Shown one piece after another: positions 9,197 to 17,479 of a DNA stretch of 64,000 nucleotides. Source of the DNA: Polyangia bacterium (lineage in GTDB: Bacteria > Myxococcota_A > Polyangia > Fen-1088); NCBI GenBank assembly GCA_036268875.1, contig DATATI010000020.1:62001-126000 (forward strand), read 5' to 3'. Both the position numbers and the translations under genes were made by a program. Position 1 is the first letter of the stretch. Each line of letters starts with the position of its first letter. Under the pieces are notes generated by a model, which was not told where the DNA came from, did not search any database, and worked only from the letters and a program-made list of their open reading frames with translations.

Positions 9197-10227
9197 CAGC
9201 GCCGCTCCGCAAAGTCATACGGCGGGCGAAAAACCCCGCGTTCGGTGACGATGGCCCCCACCAGGCGGCTCGGCGTCACATCGAACACCGGGTTGCAAAT
9301 CGGCACGCCGGCCGGCACCACGGTGCGGCCGCCGACGCGCGCCACCTCGTCGCCGCTGCGTTCTTCGATAACGATTTCGCGGCCCGAATCGGTGCTGGCG
9401 TCGACGGTGGTCTGGGGCGCGGCGACGACGAACGGCACCCCGAACACCGACGACGACGCCGCCACGCCGGCGGTGCCGATCTTGTTGGCCACGTCGCCGC
9501 GCCGGGTGATGCGATCGGCGCCCACCACCACCGCGCCGACTTTGCCGCTGGACAAGAAATGTCCGGCGGCGCCGTCGACGATCACCGCGCAGTCGATGCC
9601 GTCCTGGCGCAGCTCCCAGGCGGTCAAGCGCGCGCCTTGAAACCACGGCCTCGTCTCGTCGCACAGCACGCGAAAGCGTTTGCCGGCCGCCACCGCCGCG
9701 CGAATCACGCCCAGCGCTGTCCCATACCCAGCGGTGGCCAGCGCGCCGGCGTTGCAGTGGGTCAGCACGAAGCCGTCGTCGGGTAACAGCGCCGCGCCGT
9801 GCGCGCCGATGGCCCGGCAAGCGGCCAGATCCTCCGACCACACGGCGCGCGCTTCGGCGAAGGGATCGCGCTCGCTGGTCAGCGCGTTGGCCATGCGATG
9901 CAACGCCGCGCCCAGATTCACCGCCGTCGGGCGCGTCGACCCGAGCGCCTTCATCACGGCGCGCACAGCGACGGGCGACGGATCCTCGCCCCAGGCCAGG
10001 GCCACGCCGAAAGCGGCGGCGCAACCGATGGCCGGCGCGCCGCGCACCTCCATGTCGCGGATGGCCCGGGCGATGTCCTGCCACGAGTCGTAGGCGGTCC
10101 AGATCTCGTCATCAGGCAGGCGACGCTGGTCCAGCATCACCACCCGATCGTCGCGCCAGAAGATCGGCGACAGCACGCCCGGATGGTCGGCAGGTCGTTG
10201 CCCGGGCCCGAGCGAGATCGCCGCCAT
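9196..10227 (-). CDS. mtnA: S-methyl-5-thioribose-1-phosphate isomerase
   Basis: 343 residues, full length. MtnA isomerises 5-methylthioribose-1-phosphate to the ribulose form in methionine salvage. Family hallmarks are present: RGAPAIG near 62-68, the active-site Cys in THCNAGALAT (C158), the Asp in VVGADRI (D238), NKIGTAG, and the PVFDVTP block near the C-terminus. It lies 15 bases after gatB, so it is part of the same transcript although unrelated in pathway. It belongs to the eIF2B-alpha fold family; the CNAG Cys and Asp pair separates it from true eIF2B-like regulators. Confidence 0.95.
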   Translation of the reverse strand: MAAISLGPGQRPADHPGVLSPIFWRDDRVVMLDQRRLPDDEIWTAYDSWQDIARAIRDMEVRGAPAIGCAAAFGVALAWGEDPSPVAVRAVMKALGSTRPTAVNLGAALHRMANALTSERDPFAEARAVWSEDLAACRAIGAHGAALLPDDGFVLTHCNAGALATAGYGTALGVIRAAVAAGKRFRVLCDETRPWFQGARLTAWELRQDGIDCAVIVDGAAGHFLSSGKVGAVVVGADRITRRGDVANKIGTAGVAASSSVFGVPFVVAAPQTTVDASTDSGREIVIEERSGDEVARVGGRTVVPAGVPICNPVFDVTPSRLVGAIVTERGVFRPPYDFAERR

Positions 10228-10242
10228 GATTCGCCCCCGCGC

Positions 10243-11700
10243 TCAGCCTTGGCCCAGCAACCGCCGCAGGATTTCGTTCACGCTCTTCGGGTTGGCCTTC
10301 CCGCTGGTTTCTTTCATCACCGCACCGACGAAAAATCCCATCAGCTGGGTCTTGCCGCCGCGGAAGCGCGCCGCCTCGTCGGGGTTGGCGTCGACCACCC
10401 GCTTGCACGCCTCTTCCAGCGCGCCGCTGTCCGAGACCTGGGCCAGCCCCTCGGCAGCGATGATGTCGCCGGCCTTGCGACGCTCGGTCCACATGCGGGC
10501 GAAGACGTCCTTGCCCAGCTTGCCGGAAAGGATTCCTTTTTCGACCAGCGCCACCAGCTCGGCCAGCGCCGCGGGGGCGATGGGCAAGTCGGCGTCGCCC
10601 AGGCGGCGCGGATCGTCGACCCGGGCCAAGACCTCATTGATCACCCAGTTGGCGGCGCGTTTGGGCACGGCGCCGGCGGCGACGGTGGCGTCGAAATAGG
10701 CGGCGATCTCTTTTTCGGCCACCAGCACGCCGGCGTCTTGCGGCGACAGGCCAGACGCTATCGTATAGCGGGCAAAGCGATCCTCCGGCAGCTCCGGCAA
10801 CGACTTTCGCGCCGCTGCCAGCGCGGCGTCGTCCACCACCAGGGGCGGCAGATCCGGCTCCGGGAAGTAACGATAATCGTGCGCCTGCTCTTTCGAGCGC
10901 ATGGCAGCGGTGATCCCTCGCGACGCGTCCCAGAGGCGCGTCTCTTGAATGATGCGCTCGCCGCGATCCAGCAGCTCGGCTTGCCGTTTGATCTCGTGCT
11001 CGATGGCGTCGCGCACGTTCTTGAACGAGTTCATGTTCTTGAGCTCGGTCCTGGTGCCGTAGGCCTGCACGCCGCGCAGCCGCAGCGACACGTTGGCGTC
11101 GCAGCGAAGCGACCCTTCTTCCATGTTGCCGTCGCAGATGCCGAGGTAACGAACCAGCGCCCGCACCGCGCGCACGTATTCGGCCGCTTCCTCGGCGCTG
11201 CGAATGTCCGGCTCGCTGACGATCTCGCACAGCGGAACGCCGGCCCGGTTGTAGTCGACAAAGCTGACACCGGCGGCGGCGTGCAGATTTTTCCCGGCGT
11301 CTTCTTCCAGGTGAATGCGCACCAGGCGCACCGATCGCGCCTCGCCGCGCAGGCGGAAGGTGATCGCCCCGCCGTCGCAGATCGGCTCGTCGAACTGCGA
11401 GATCTGAAATCCCTTCGGCAGGTCGGGATAAAAATAATGTTTGCGGGAAAACCGACAGCGCTGGCGAATCTTGCAACCGGCGGCCAGTCCCAGCCGCACC
11501 GCCGAATCGACCGCGGCGTGGTTCAAGACCGGCAGCGTCCCCGGCATGCCCAGGCAAACCGGATCGGTGTGGGTGTTCGGATCGGCGCCGAACGCCGCCG
11601 ACGACCAGGAGAAGATCTTCGACTGGGTGGCCAATTGCGCGTGGATCTCGAGGCCGATCACCACCTCGTACTTCTGAAGATGTTTCTCCAGCGTGCTCAT
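10243..11700 (-). CDS. gatB: Asp-tRNA(Asn)/Glu-tRNA(Gln) amidotransferase subunit B
   Basis: 485 residues from the ATG at 11700, which overlaps the gatA TGA (ATGA). The product begins MSTLEKHLQKYEVVIGLEIHAQL, the conserved start of GatB; longer readings upstream are out of keeping with the family. The catalytic cradle (LPKGFQISQFDEPI, GSLRCDANVS) and the C-terminal helical tRNA-binding YqeY-like domain are complete. GatB activates the tRNA-bound Glu or Asp with ATP and receives ammonia from GatA. Confidence 0.98.
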   Translation of the reverse strand: MSTLEKHLQKYEVVIGLEIHAQLATQSKIFSWSSAAFGADPNTHTDPVCLGMPGTLPVLNHAAVDSAVRLGLAAGCKIRQRCRFSRKHYFYPDLPKGFQISQFDEPICDGGAITFRLRGEARSVRLVRIHLEEDAGKNLHAAAGVSFVDYNRAGVPLCEIVSEPDIRSAEEAAEYVRAVRALVRYLGICDGNMEEGSLRCDANVSLRLRGVQAYGTRTELKNMNSFKNVRDAIEHEIKRQAELLDRGERIIQETRLWDASRGITAAMRSKEQAHDYRYFPEPDLPPLVVDDAALAAARKSLPELPEDRFARYTIASGLSPQDAGVLVAEKEIAAYFDATVAAGAVPKRAANWVINEVLARVDDPRRLGDADLPIAPAALAELVALVEKGILSGKLGKDVFARMWTERRKAGDIIAAEGLAQVSDSGALEEACKRVVDANPDEAARFRGGKTQLMGFFVGAVMKETSGKANPKSVNEILRRLLGQG

Positions 11701-13205
11701 GACGCTCTCTCCGAAGACGTCTGCGTCGCCGGCTCGGGCGGCAGCCGAGTGTGCCAGTCGGTGCGCGCTTCGTACGCGCCGCCGACGCGAAAACAGATCT
11801 CCTCGCCCAGGGCCGGCCCGATGATCTGCAGGCCAATGGGCAGACCGGCCTTGGTGAAACCGCAGCTTTGCGACAGCGCCGGGATGCCCGCCAGGTTGGG
11901 CGCCACGGTCATGATGTCGGCCAGGTACATCTGCAAGGGATCGCCCATGCGCTCGCCGAAACGGAACGCTGGCACCGGCGACGTCGGCGTGACGATGGCG
12001 TCGCACTTCGTGAACGCCACCGTGAAATCGTCGGCGATCTTGCGCCGCACGCGCAGCGCCTTGCCGTAATACGCCTCGTAATAACCGGCGCGCAGGACGT
12101 AAGTGCCCAGCATGATGCGGCGCTTGGGTTCCCAGCCAAAACCCTCGCCGCGGGTGCGGGCGTACAGCTCTTCCAGTGATTTGGCGTCGGCGGCGCGCAG
12201 GCCATAGCGAACGCCGTCGTAGCGAGCCAGGTTCGACGACGCTTCGGCGGTGCAGATCAGATAGTACGTGGCGATGGCGTACTTGGTGTGCGGCAGCGAC
12301 ACCGGCAAGAGCTCGGCGCCAGCGCGGCCGAGATCGTCCAGCGCAGCGCGCACGGCCGCTTCGATCTCGGCGTCCATGCCGGGTTGAAAATATTCTTCGG
12401 GGACGCCCAGGCGCAGGCCCTTGAGGCCGCCGCCGCGGCCCGACTGCACCGCCTTTCGATACGCGCCCACCGGCGCCGGGATGCTTGTGGCGTCCAGCGG
12501 ATCGACGCCGGCCATCACTTCAAGCAACGCGGCGACGTCTTCCACTGTTCGCCCGAACGGTCCCGGATGATCCAGCGACGACGCGAAGGCGACGACGCCA
12601 TAGCGCGACACCCGGCCGTACGTCGGCTTCATCCCGGCCACGCCGCACATGGCGGCCGGCTGACGAATCGACCCGCCGGTGTCAGTGCCGAGAGCGCCCG
12701 CGCATAGCGACGCCGCCACCGCCGCCGCCGAGCCGCCCGACGATCCACCCGGGATGTGCTGCAACGACCAGGGATTGCGCACGAGGCCGCGCGCGCTGTT
12801 CTCATTCGATGAGCCCATGGCGAACTCGTCCATGTTCACCTTGCCCAGGGTGACCGCGCCGGCCTTGCCCAGGCGGTCGGTCACCGTCGATTCAAAGGGC
12901 GGCACGAAGCCGCGCAAGATCTTCGAGGCGCAGGTGGTCTCGAGGCCATGGGTGACGAAGATGTCCTTCACCCCGAGGGGCACGCCGGCCAGCGGACCGG
13001 GATCGCGGCCGGCGGCGACGGCGCTGTCAACGGCGGCGGCCTGGCGCAAGGCGCCCTCGCCGTCGACCAGCAGGTAGGCGCCGAGCGCGTGGTTGAAGCG
13101 TTCGATGCGATCCAGATAGGCCGCCGCCACGTCGCGCGCGCGCAACTTACCGGCCCGCACGCCGTCGGCGATGGCGGCGATGGAATACGTGCGCGGATCG
13201 ATCAC
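11697..13205 (-). CDS. gatA: Glu-tRNA(Gln) amidotransferase subunit A
   Basis: 502 residues of the amidase-signature family. The Ser-cisSer-Lys triad is intact: K80 (GVPLGVKDIF), cis-S155 in PGGSSGGSAAAVA, and S179 in TDTGGSIRQPA. GatA hydrolyses glutamine and channels ammonia to GatB. The start overlaps the gatC stop and the stop overlaps the gatB start, each by four bases, so the three subunits are translationally coupled in equal amounts. Confidence 0.98.
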   Translation of the reverse strand: MIDPRTYSIAAIADGVRAGKLRARDVAAAYLDRIERFNHALGAYLLVDGEGALRQAAAVDSAVAAGRDPGPLAGVPLGVKDIFVTHGLETTCASKILRGFVPPFESTVTDRLGKAGAVTLGKVNMDEFAMGSSNENSARGLVRNPWSLQHIPGGSSGGSAAAVAASLCAGALGTDTGGSIRQPAAMCGVAGMKPTYGRVSRYGVVAFASSLDHPGPFGRTVEDVAALLEVMAGVDPLDATSIPAPVGAYRKAVQSGRGGGLKGLRLGVPEEYFQPGMDAEIEAAVRAALDDLGRAGAELLPVSLPHTKYAIATYYLICTAEASSNLARYDGVRYGLRAADAKSLEELYARTRGEGFGWEPKRRIMLGTYVLRAGYYEAYYGKALRVRRKIADDFTVAFTKCDAIVTPTSPVPAFRFGERMGDPLQMYLADIMTVAPNLAGIPALSQSCGFTKAGLPIGLQIIGPALGEEICFRVGGAYEARTDWHTRLPPEPATQTSSERAS

Positions 13206-13525
13206 GGCAGATCCTCGCCGCTGCCACCACTGCCGGAAGCGATGATGCGCGGGACCTGGAAGAAGCTGGCTTCGCGGCGCGGGGCGTTCCGCAACGCTTC
13301 TTCCAGCGGCAGCGACGGCGCCGTGGCATCCGGCCGCAGCGGGCAGTCGAACGGGACGGCGTGGGTCATCGGCTCGACGTCGGCGGTGTCCAGCTCTTTC
13401 AGGGCGGCGACGTAGCCCAGGATGGCGTCAAGATCGACCGTCATCCGGTCGACTTCTTGATCGGTCAGACGTAAACGCGCCAACGTCGCGATCTCGCGCA
13501 CTTCCTCGGGCTTTATCCGTGACAT
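13202..13525 (-). CDS. gatC: Glu-tRNA(Gln) amidotransferase subunit C
   Basis: 107 residues from the ATG at 13525 (MSRIKPEEVREIATLARLRL, the family N-terminus). A TTG three codons earlier (13534) is possible but less likely. GatC is the small belt subunit that joins GatA and GatB; the conserved core is DLDAILGYVAALKELDT and the C-terminal RREASFFQVPRII. It is the first gene of the gatCAB-mtnA operon; the 127 bases to the divergent lipoprotein gene must hold both promoters. Confidence 0.95.
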   Translation of the reverse strand: MSRIKPEEVREIATLARLRLTDQEVDRMTVDLDAILGYVAALKELDTADVEPMTHAVPFDCPLRPDATAPSLPLEEALRNAPRREASFFQVPRIIASGSGGSGEDLP

Positions 13526-13652
13526 TTTCGGCAAACATTACTTATCACGTTTCGGCTTGTGCAAAATCTCGGGCGCCCTGGCAGCGTCAGGCTGCACAAT
13601 ATGGCCAGGACGCCCGCGGACCGGTATAGTGTGGGGCCTTCTACGGCCGAGT

Positions 13653-14603
13653 ATGTCTTCTCTTTTTTCGCTTCAGCGATCGTTGAAAGGCCCGCGATGG
13701 GTCTGCGCGAACCTGCGCGCGCGCGCCGGCGGGCTGCTGTTGTTGCTGGTCGCTGGCGGCGCCGCTTGCGATTCTGATCCGCGCCCGCCGGACGCGGCCA
13801 GGCCGCCCAGCGCGCTGACCGGCGAGGTCTCGGTGCGCTTCGACGCCAGCCCGCAAAAGCCGGCCACCATTTCGGTGCTCGCCTTCCGCGCCGCCATCGC
13901 AGGCATCGACCGCGCCGACGTGCTGGGCATTGTCGACCCGCTGGCCGCGGCCGCCCCCGATCACGATTGCGTCCTGCGCGACGTCGACCTTTCGGCCAGC
14001 GCGCTGCTGGCCCGAGGCGGATCGATCGAGCTGCAAGAGATGAGCGGCATCGGCATTGGCCTTGGCAGCACGAACAGCCTGGTCCGTCCGTTCCCGCGAC
14101 TTTACCCCGACATGGCGACGGTGGTCGGCGGCGTGGTGGCGGAAACCGGCCCGCTGACCGTCGAGGGCCTGCCGGAGCGCGTGCAACTTTTGACCGCCGA
14201 CTCCGAGCTGGCCATCGAAGAGATCGCCGTCCCGTCGGTCGCCCATGTCGCCACTGTCAACGGGGCGGCCACCACGCCCGGCATGAAGATCGATACCAGC
14301 GAAGGTCTGGCGGTCGGCGTGGTCGGCGGCGCCGGCACCGTGCTGGAGATCCGGCCGTTCGGGGCCACCGTGGCCCTGGCCTGCTCGCTGGGGCCGGCGG
14401 CCACCACGCAGGAAAGTTTGATCGTCGTCCCGCGCGCCCAGGTCATCCGCCTTTTCGGCGAGCCCACGCCGGCCGGCGCGGCGGCCCTGCCGGCGTCGCT
14501 GGACGTCGTGCGCCGCAACCGAGTGCGGAACGCGCTGCGCGGGATCCCGACGCGGCTGTCGGTCGAGGTTCGCTCCTCGATGACCGTCGAGCTGCATCCG
14601 TGA
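13653..14603 (+). CDS. Predicted lipoprotein of unknown function
   Basis: 316 residues from the ATG at 13653. An upstream in-frame start (13557) would place 32 odd residues before the signal sequence. The signal is RARAGGLLLLLVAGGAAC with a weak lipobox (GAAC), so it is probably lipid-anchored. The mature part is beta-rich (VSVRFDASPQKPATISVLAF) with several Gly/Val-rich strands and no known catalytic motif. The stop overlaps the ATG of a PilZ protein (TGATG), so the two are coupled. I do not recognise the family. Confidence 0.7.
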   Translation: MSSLFSLQRSLKGPRWVCANLRARAGGLLLLLVAGGAACDSDPRPPDAARPPSALTGEVSVRFDASPQKPATISVLAFRAAIAGIDRADVLGIVDPLAAAAPDHDCVLRDVDLSASALLARGGSIELQEMSGIGIGLGSTNSLVRPFPRLYPDMATVVGGVVAETGPLTVEGLPERVQLLTADSELAIEEIAVPSVAHVATVNGAATTPGMKIDTSEGLAVGVVGGAGTVLEIRPFGATVALACSLGPAATTQESLIVVPRAQVIRLFGEPTPAGAAALPASLDVVRRNRVRNALRGIPTRLSVEVRSSMTVELHP

Positions 14604-14941
14604 TGGCGCACGTCCGGCGCGACAGCCGCACCCATCGCCGCGCCACCCTGCTGCTTCCAGTTCGGGTCAGCGACCCCAGCAAGCGCGTCGCCGGCGGCAT
14701 CGGCTTCGAGTCGGCGGAGATCTCCAGCGGCGGCGCCTTCCTGCCGTCGGAGCTGCTGCTGGAGGTGGGCGAACTTTTGTGCGTCGAGTTCGCCCTGCCG
14801 AACGGCCGCAACATCAGGGCCCAGGCCCGGGTGGTTCATACCTCGCGCGGCAGTGGCGACGAACCGAGCGGCTTCGGCGTCGAGTTTGTAGAGATCGCTT
14901 CCGACGACCGCGCCGCCCTGGAACAGCAGCTCAATAGTTAG
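14603..14941 (+). CDS. PilZ domain protein
   Basis: 112 residues. The N-terminal RRDSRTHRR is an RxxxR-like c-di-GMP-binding motif, and the barrel follows with SAEISSGGAFLPSE (the D/NxSxxG-type motif) and hydrophobic strands ending GFGVEFVEI. This is the compact single-domain PilZ common in myxobacteria, where these act in motility, polysaccharide and second-messenger control. The ATG is embedded in the stop of the preceding lipoprotein gene. The second motif is SAEISSGG, with Glu instead of the usual Asp, so c-di-GMP binding is likely but not certain. Confidence 0.82.
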   Translation: MAHVRRDSRTHRRATLLLPVRVSDPSKRVAGGIGFESAEISSGGAFLPSELLLEVGELLCVEFALPNGRNIRAQARVVHTSRGSGDEPSGFGVEFVEIASDDRAALEQQLNS

Positions 14942-14985
14942 GCAGTCACCCGAGACATCCCCCGACACGAGAGGCGACGATCCGC

Positions 14986-15372
14986 ATGGCCGAGACTTTG
15001 GACGAGCTGACCTACAACTACGAGGACGAAGGCGTTCTGGTGCGCAAGGAGATCGACCGCGTCGTCCTGACCAAGGGCGGCTGGGCGACGATCATGTTCC
15101 TGTTTCAGGAGCTGGATCGCACGAGCGGAAAATTCCGCGCTCCCAAGATGGCCATCGTACGCTTCAAGAAATCAAAGGGCAGCTACCGCAAGCAATCCTC
15201 CTTCAATATCTCCAGCGAAAAACAAGCGCGCCAGATCGCCGGGGTGTTTGAAGGCTGGTACCCGAAGATGGTGGCCGCCACCGGTGGCGCCGAGCCAGGC
15301 GGCGAGTCCGCCGACGGAGCATCGGACGGAGCATCAGACGAAGCGTCGGACGACGCGCCCAGCGACGACTGA
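14986..15372 (+). CDS. Small conserved-looking protein with acidic repeat tail
   Basis: 128 residues. The first 95 form a basic, beta-rich globular domain (VLVRKEIDRVVLTKGGWATI; MAIVRFKKSKGSYRKQSSFN), then an acidic tail repeats Asp/Ser/Ala (SDGASDEASDDAPSDD). The basic core with Lys-rich strands could bind nucleic acid or an acidic partner. It lies between the PilZ gene and a lipid-kinase gene, all on the same strand and closely spaced. I do not recognise the family and no function is claimed. Confidence 0.7.
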   Translation: MAETLDELTYNYEDEGVLVRKEIDRVVLTKGGWATIMFLFQELDRTSGKFRAPKMAIVRFKKSKGSYRKQSSFNISSEKQARQIAGVFEGWYPKMVAATGGAEPGGESADGASDGASDEASDDAPSDD

Positions 15373-15389
15373 GCCGAGCGCAAGCGCCC

Positions 15390-16370
15390 GTGATCGCGGT
15401 CTTCGTCAACCCCAGCGCCCGCGCGAACCGGCGTGACCCGCGGTTGGCGGCCAAGTTCCAGACCATCCTGGGCGGCGACGGTCAGGTGCTGGCCCCACGC
15501 TCGCTGGATGAACTGGACCAAATCGCCGCCGGCCTGCGGGCGTCGTCACCGTCGGTGATCGCCATTCACGGCGGCGACGGCACCTTGCACAAGACGCTGA
15601 GCGCCCTCATCAATGGGTGGGCTGGCGCGCCCCTGCCACCCGTGGCCATCCTGTGCGGCGGCACCATGAACGTGGTGGCGTCGTCGCTGGGCCTGCGCGA
15701 ACGACCCGAGGTGATGCTGGCCCAGCTGGTCGAGGCCCAGCGCGCCGGACGGCCGTTCAACACCCTGCGCAAGCGCTGCGTGCAGGTCGGCGATCGCTAC
15801 GGGTTTATCTTCGGCAACGGCCTGCTGGCGAACTTCCTGACCGAATATTACGGTCCCAACGGCTATGGCCCGATGCGGGCGATCTGGATCCTGCTGCGTT
15901 GTTTTGCCTCGGCGGTGGTGGTGGGACGGTTTTCGCGCCGGCTGTTCCGGCGTTTTGAGGGCCGGGTTGTGGTCGATGGCCAGCCGCTGTCGTGGCCGCG
16001 CTTTGTCTCCATCGGCGCCGCCACCGTGCGCGAGGTGGGGCTGGGATTCAAGCTCTACAACCGGGCCGACGATGATCCCGATCGATTTGGCGTGCTGGCC
16101 ATTCACGCCGGTCCCCTGGCGCTTTTGCCTGATATGCCAGCCGTCCACGCCGGCCGCGGCATCCCTCCCGAACGCGCCTACGCCACCACCGCCACCACCT
16201 TGGACGTCAGCAGCGAGGCACTCCAGATGACGTACACGATAGACGGCGACCTTTACCACACATCAGCCCCCATCCACGTCGCGGTAGGTCCGGCGATCGA
16301 ATTCATCAAGCCTGAACGACGGCGTTTGCTCGCGCCGGCCGCCAGCGATACCATGATCAAGCTGCCATGA
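15390..16370 (+). CDS. Diacylglycerol-kinase-like lipid kinase
   Basis: 326 residues of the DAGK_cat/YegS family, starting at a GTG (MIAVFVNPSARANRR is the family start). GGDGT at 61-65 binds the nucleotide phosphate and CGGTMNVVA near 89-97 is the second conserved loop. It phosphorylates a lipid such as diacylglycerol or a sphingoid base at the inner membrane; the lipid cannot be told from the sequence. The ATG of the PP2C gene overlaps its stop (ATGA), so the two form a signalling pair. Confidence 0.9.
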   Translation: MIAVFVNPSARANRRDPRLAAKFQTILGGDGQVLAPRSLDELDQIAAGLRASSPSVIAIHGGDGTLHKTLSALINGWAGAPLPPVAILCGGTMNVVASSLGLRERPEVMLAQLVEAQRAGRPFNTLRKRCVQVGDRYGFIFGNGLLANFLTEYYGPNGYGPMRAIWILLRCFASAVVVGRFSRRLFRRFEGRVVVDGQPLSWPRFVSIGAATVREVGLGFKLYNRADDDPDRFGVLAIHAGPLALLPDMPAVHAGRGIPPERAYATTATTLDVSSEALQMTYTIDGDLYHTSAPIHVAVGPAIEFIKPERRRLLAPAASDTMIKLP

Positions 16371-17158
16371 GCACGTCGTTCCCTCTTGATGGGATGCGGG
16401 TCCGTTTCGCCGGCGATACCAATGTCGGGATGAAGCGCGCCCACAACGAAGATTCGTTCTATTTGCCCGAAAGCGAGCGCCTGGCCATCGTCGCCGATGG
16501 CATGGGCGGACACGCCTCGGGCGAGGTGGCCAGCCGGATGGCGGTGGAGACCATCTCCGGTTTCTTCAAGGCCACCCAGGATGAGCAGCAGATGACCTGG
16601 CCGTTCAAGGTGGATCGCGGCCACCGCTATGACGTCAACCGGATGGTCACGGCGATCAAGTTGGCCAATCTGAAGATCCACGAGCAGGCGCAGAAAGATC
16701 CGCGCTGCCACGGCATGGGCACCACGGTGGTGTCGACGCTGTTTCTCGACGGCGCCATCGTGGTCGGGCACGTCGGTGACAGTCGGCTTTACCGGCGGCG
16801 CGAAGGATCGTTCGAACAGATCACCGAAGATCACTCGCTGCTGAACGACTACATCAAGATGAAGCACCTGTCGCCCGAGGAGATCGCCGCCTTCCCGCAC
16901 AAGAACGTCATCGTGCGGGCCCTGGGGATGAAGGACACCGTGCAGGTCGATGTGCACGTCGACAGCCCGCGCCTGGGCGACGTCTATCTGCTTTGCTCGG
17001 ACGGCCTGTCAGGGATGATCACCGACCCGCAGATGGCCCACATCCTGGCGGAAGAGCGCGACCTAGACGTGCTGTGCGAACGGCTGATCTCCATGGCCAA
17101 CAAGAACGGCGGCCTGGACAACATCACTGTCGTGGCCATCCGGGTCGAAGAAGCGTAG
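16367..17158 (+). CDS. PP2C-type Ser/Thr protein phosphatase
   Basis: 263 residues with a complete PP2C metal site: HNEDSFY, VADGMGGHASGE, GHVGDSRLYRRR, LCSDGLSGMI and LDNITVVAI. This is the Stp1/PrpC type that reverses phosphorylation by Hanks-type kinases, which are very abundant in Myxococcota; no kinase gene is adjacent. The gene is translationally coupled to the lipid kinase upstream. Confidence 0.95.
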   Translation: MSTSFPLDGMRVRFAGDTNVGMKRAHNEDSFYLPESERLAIVADGMGGHASGEVASRMAVETISGFFKATQDEQQMTWPFKVDRGHRYDVNRMVTAIKLANLKIHEQAQKDPRCHGMGTTVVSTLFLDGAIVVGHVGDSRLYRRREGSFEQITEDHSLLNDYIKMKHLSPEEIAAFPHKNVIVRALGMKDTVQVDVHVDSPRLGDVYLLCSDGLSGMITDPQMAHILAEERDLDVLCERLISMANKNGGLDNITVVAIRVEEA

Positions 17159-17479
17159 AGCGCTCGGCTTCGCTGCCGCTACCTGGCCGACCGACATACT
17201 CTCCGCGCCGTGGACGAGGAAACCAATCGCCAAAGCTGCACGGCCCAGGGGGGTCTCAGCAGAACCGTGCACGCGGGTCAATACTGTCGGTGCCTGCCGG
17301 GAGGGCGGCGGAAGTCAGCGCCGACGCCGCCGGTCACCAGCTCCCACCCCAGCCTCGAGCGCTAAAGATCGACTGCTAACAATCCCATCCCAAAAGACGG
17401 CCTGAACTCCTGACCTGTCACCTTTGGCCGGCGATCGACGACATCACCGCGCTCGCGTGCCGTCGACTATGATAGCGGC
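17159..17479 (+). other. 321-base intergenic stretch with nested inverted repeats
   Basis: No credible ORF. It holds nested complementary segments: CCGACA (17191-17196) with TGTCGG (17285-17290), and inside them GCACGG (17238-17243) with CCGTGC (17265-17270). A further GGCGGCG (17304-17310) / CGCCGCC (17325-17331) hairpin follows. The last could end the PP2C transcript, though no T-run follows. A small RNA is possible but unproven. Confidence 0.3.

Noticed and set aside
10634-11836. A long minus-strand reading frame over gatB and the end of gatA
   Set aside because: It is Arg/Ala-rich shadow translation of GatB; the GatB frame has clear family motifs and coupling to gatA.
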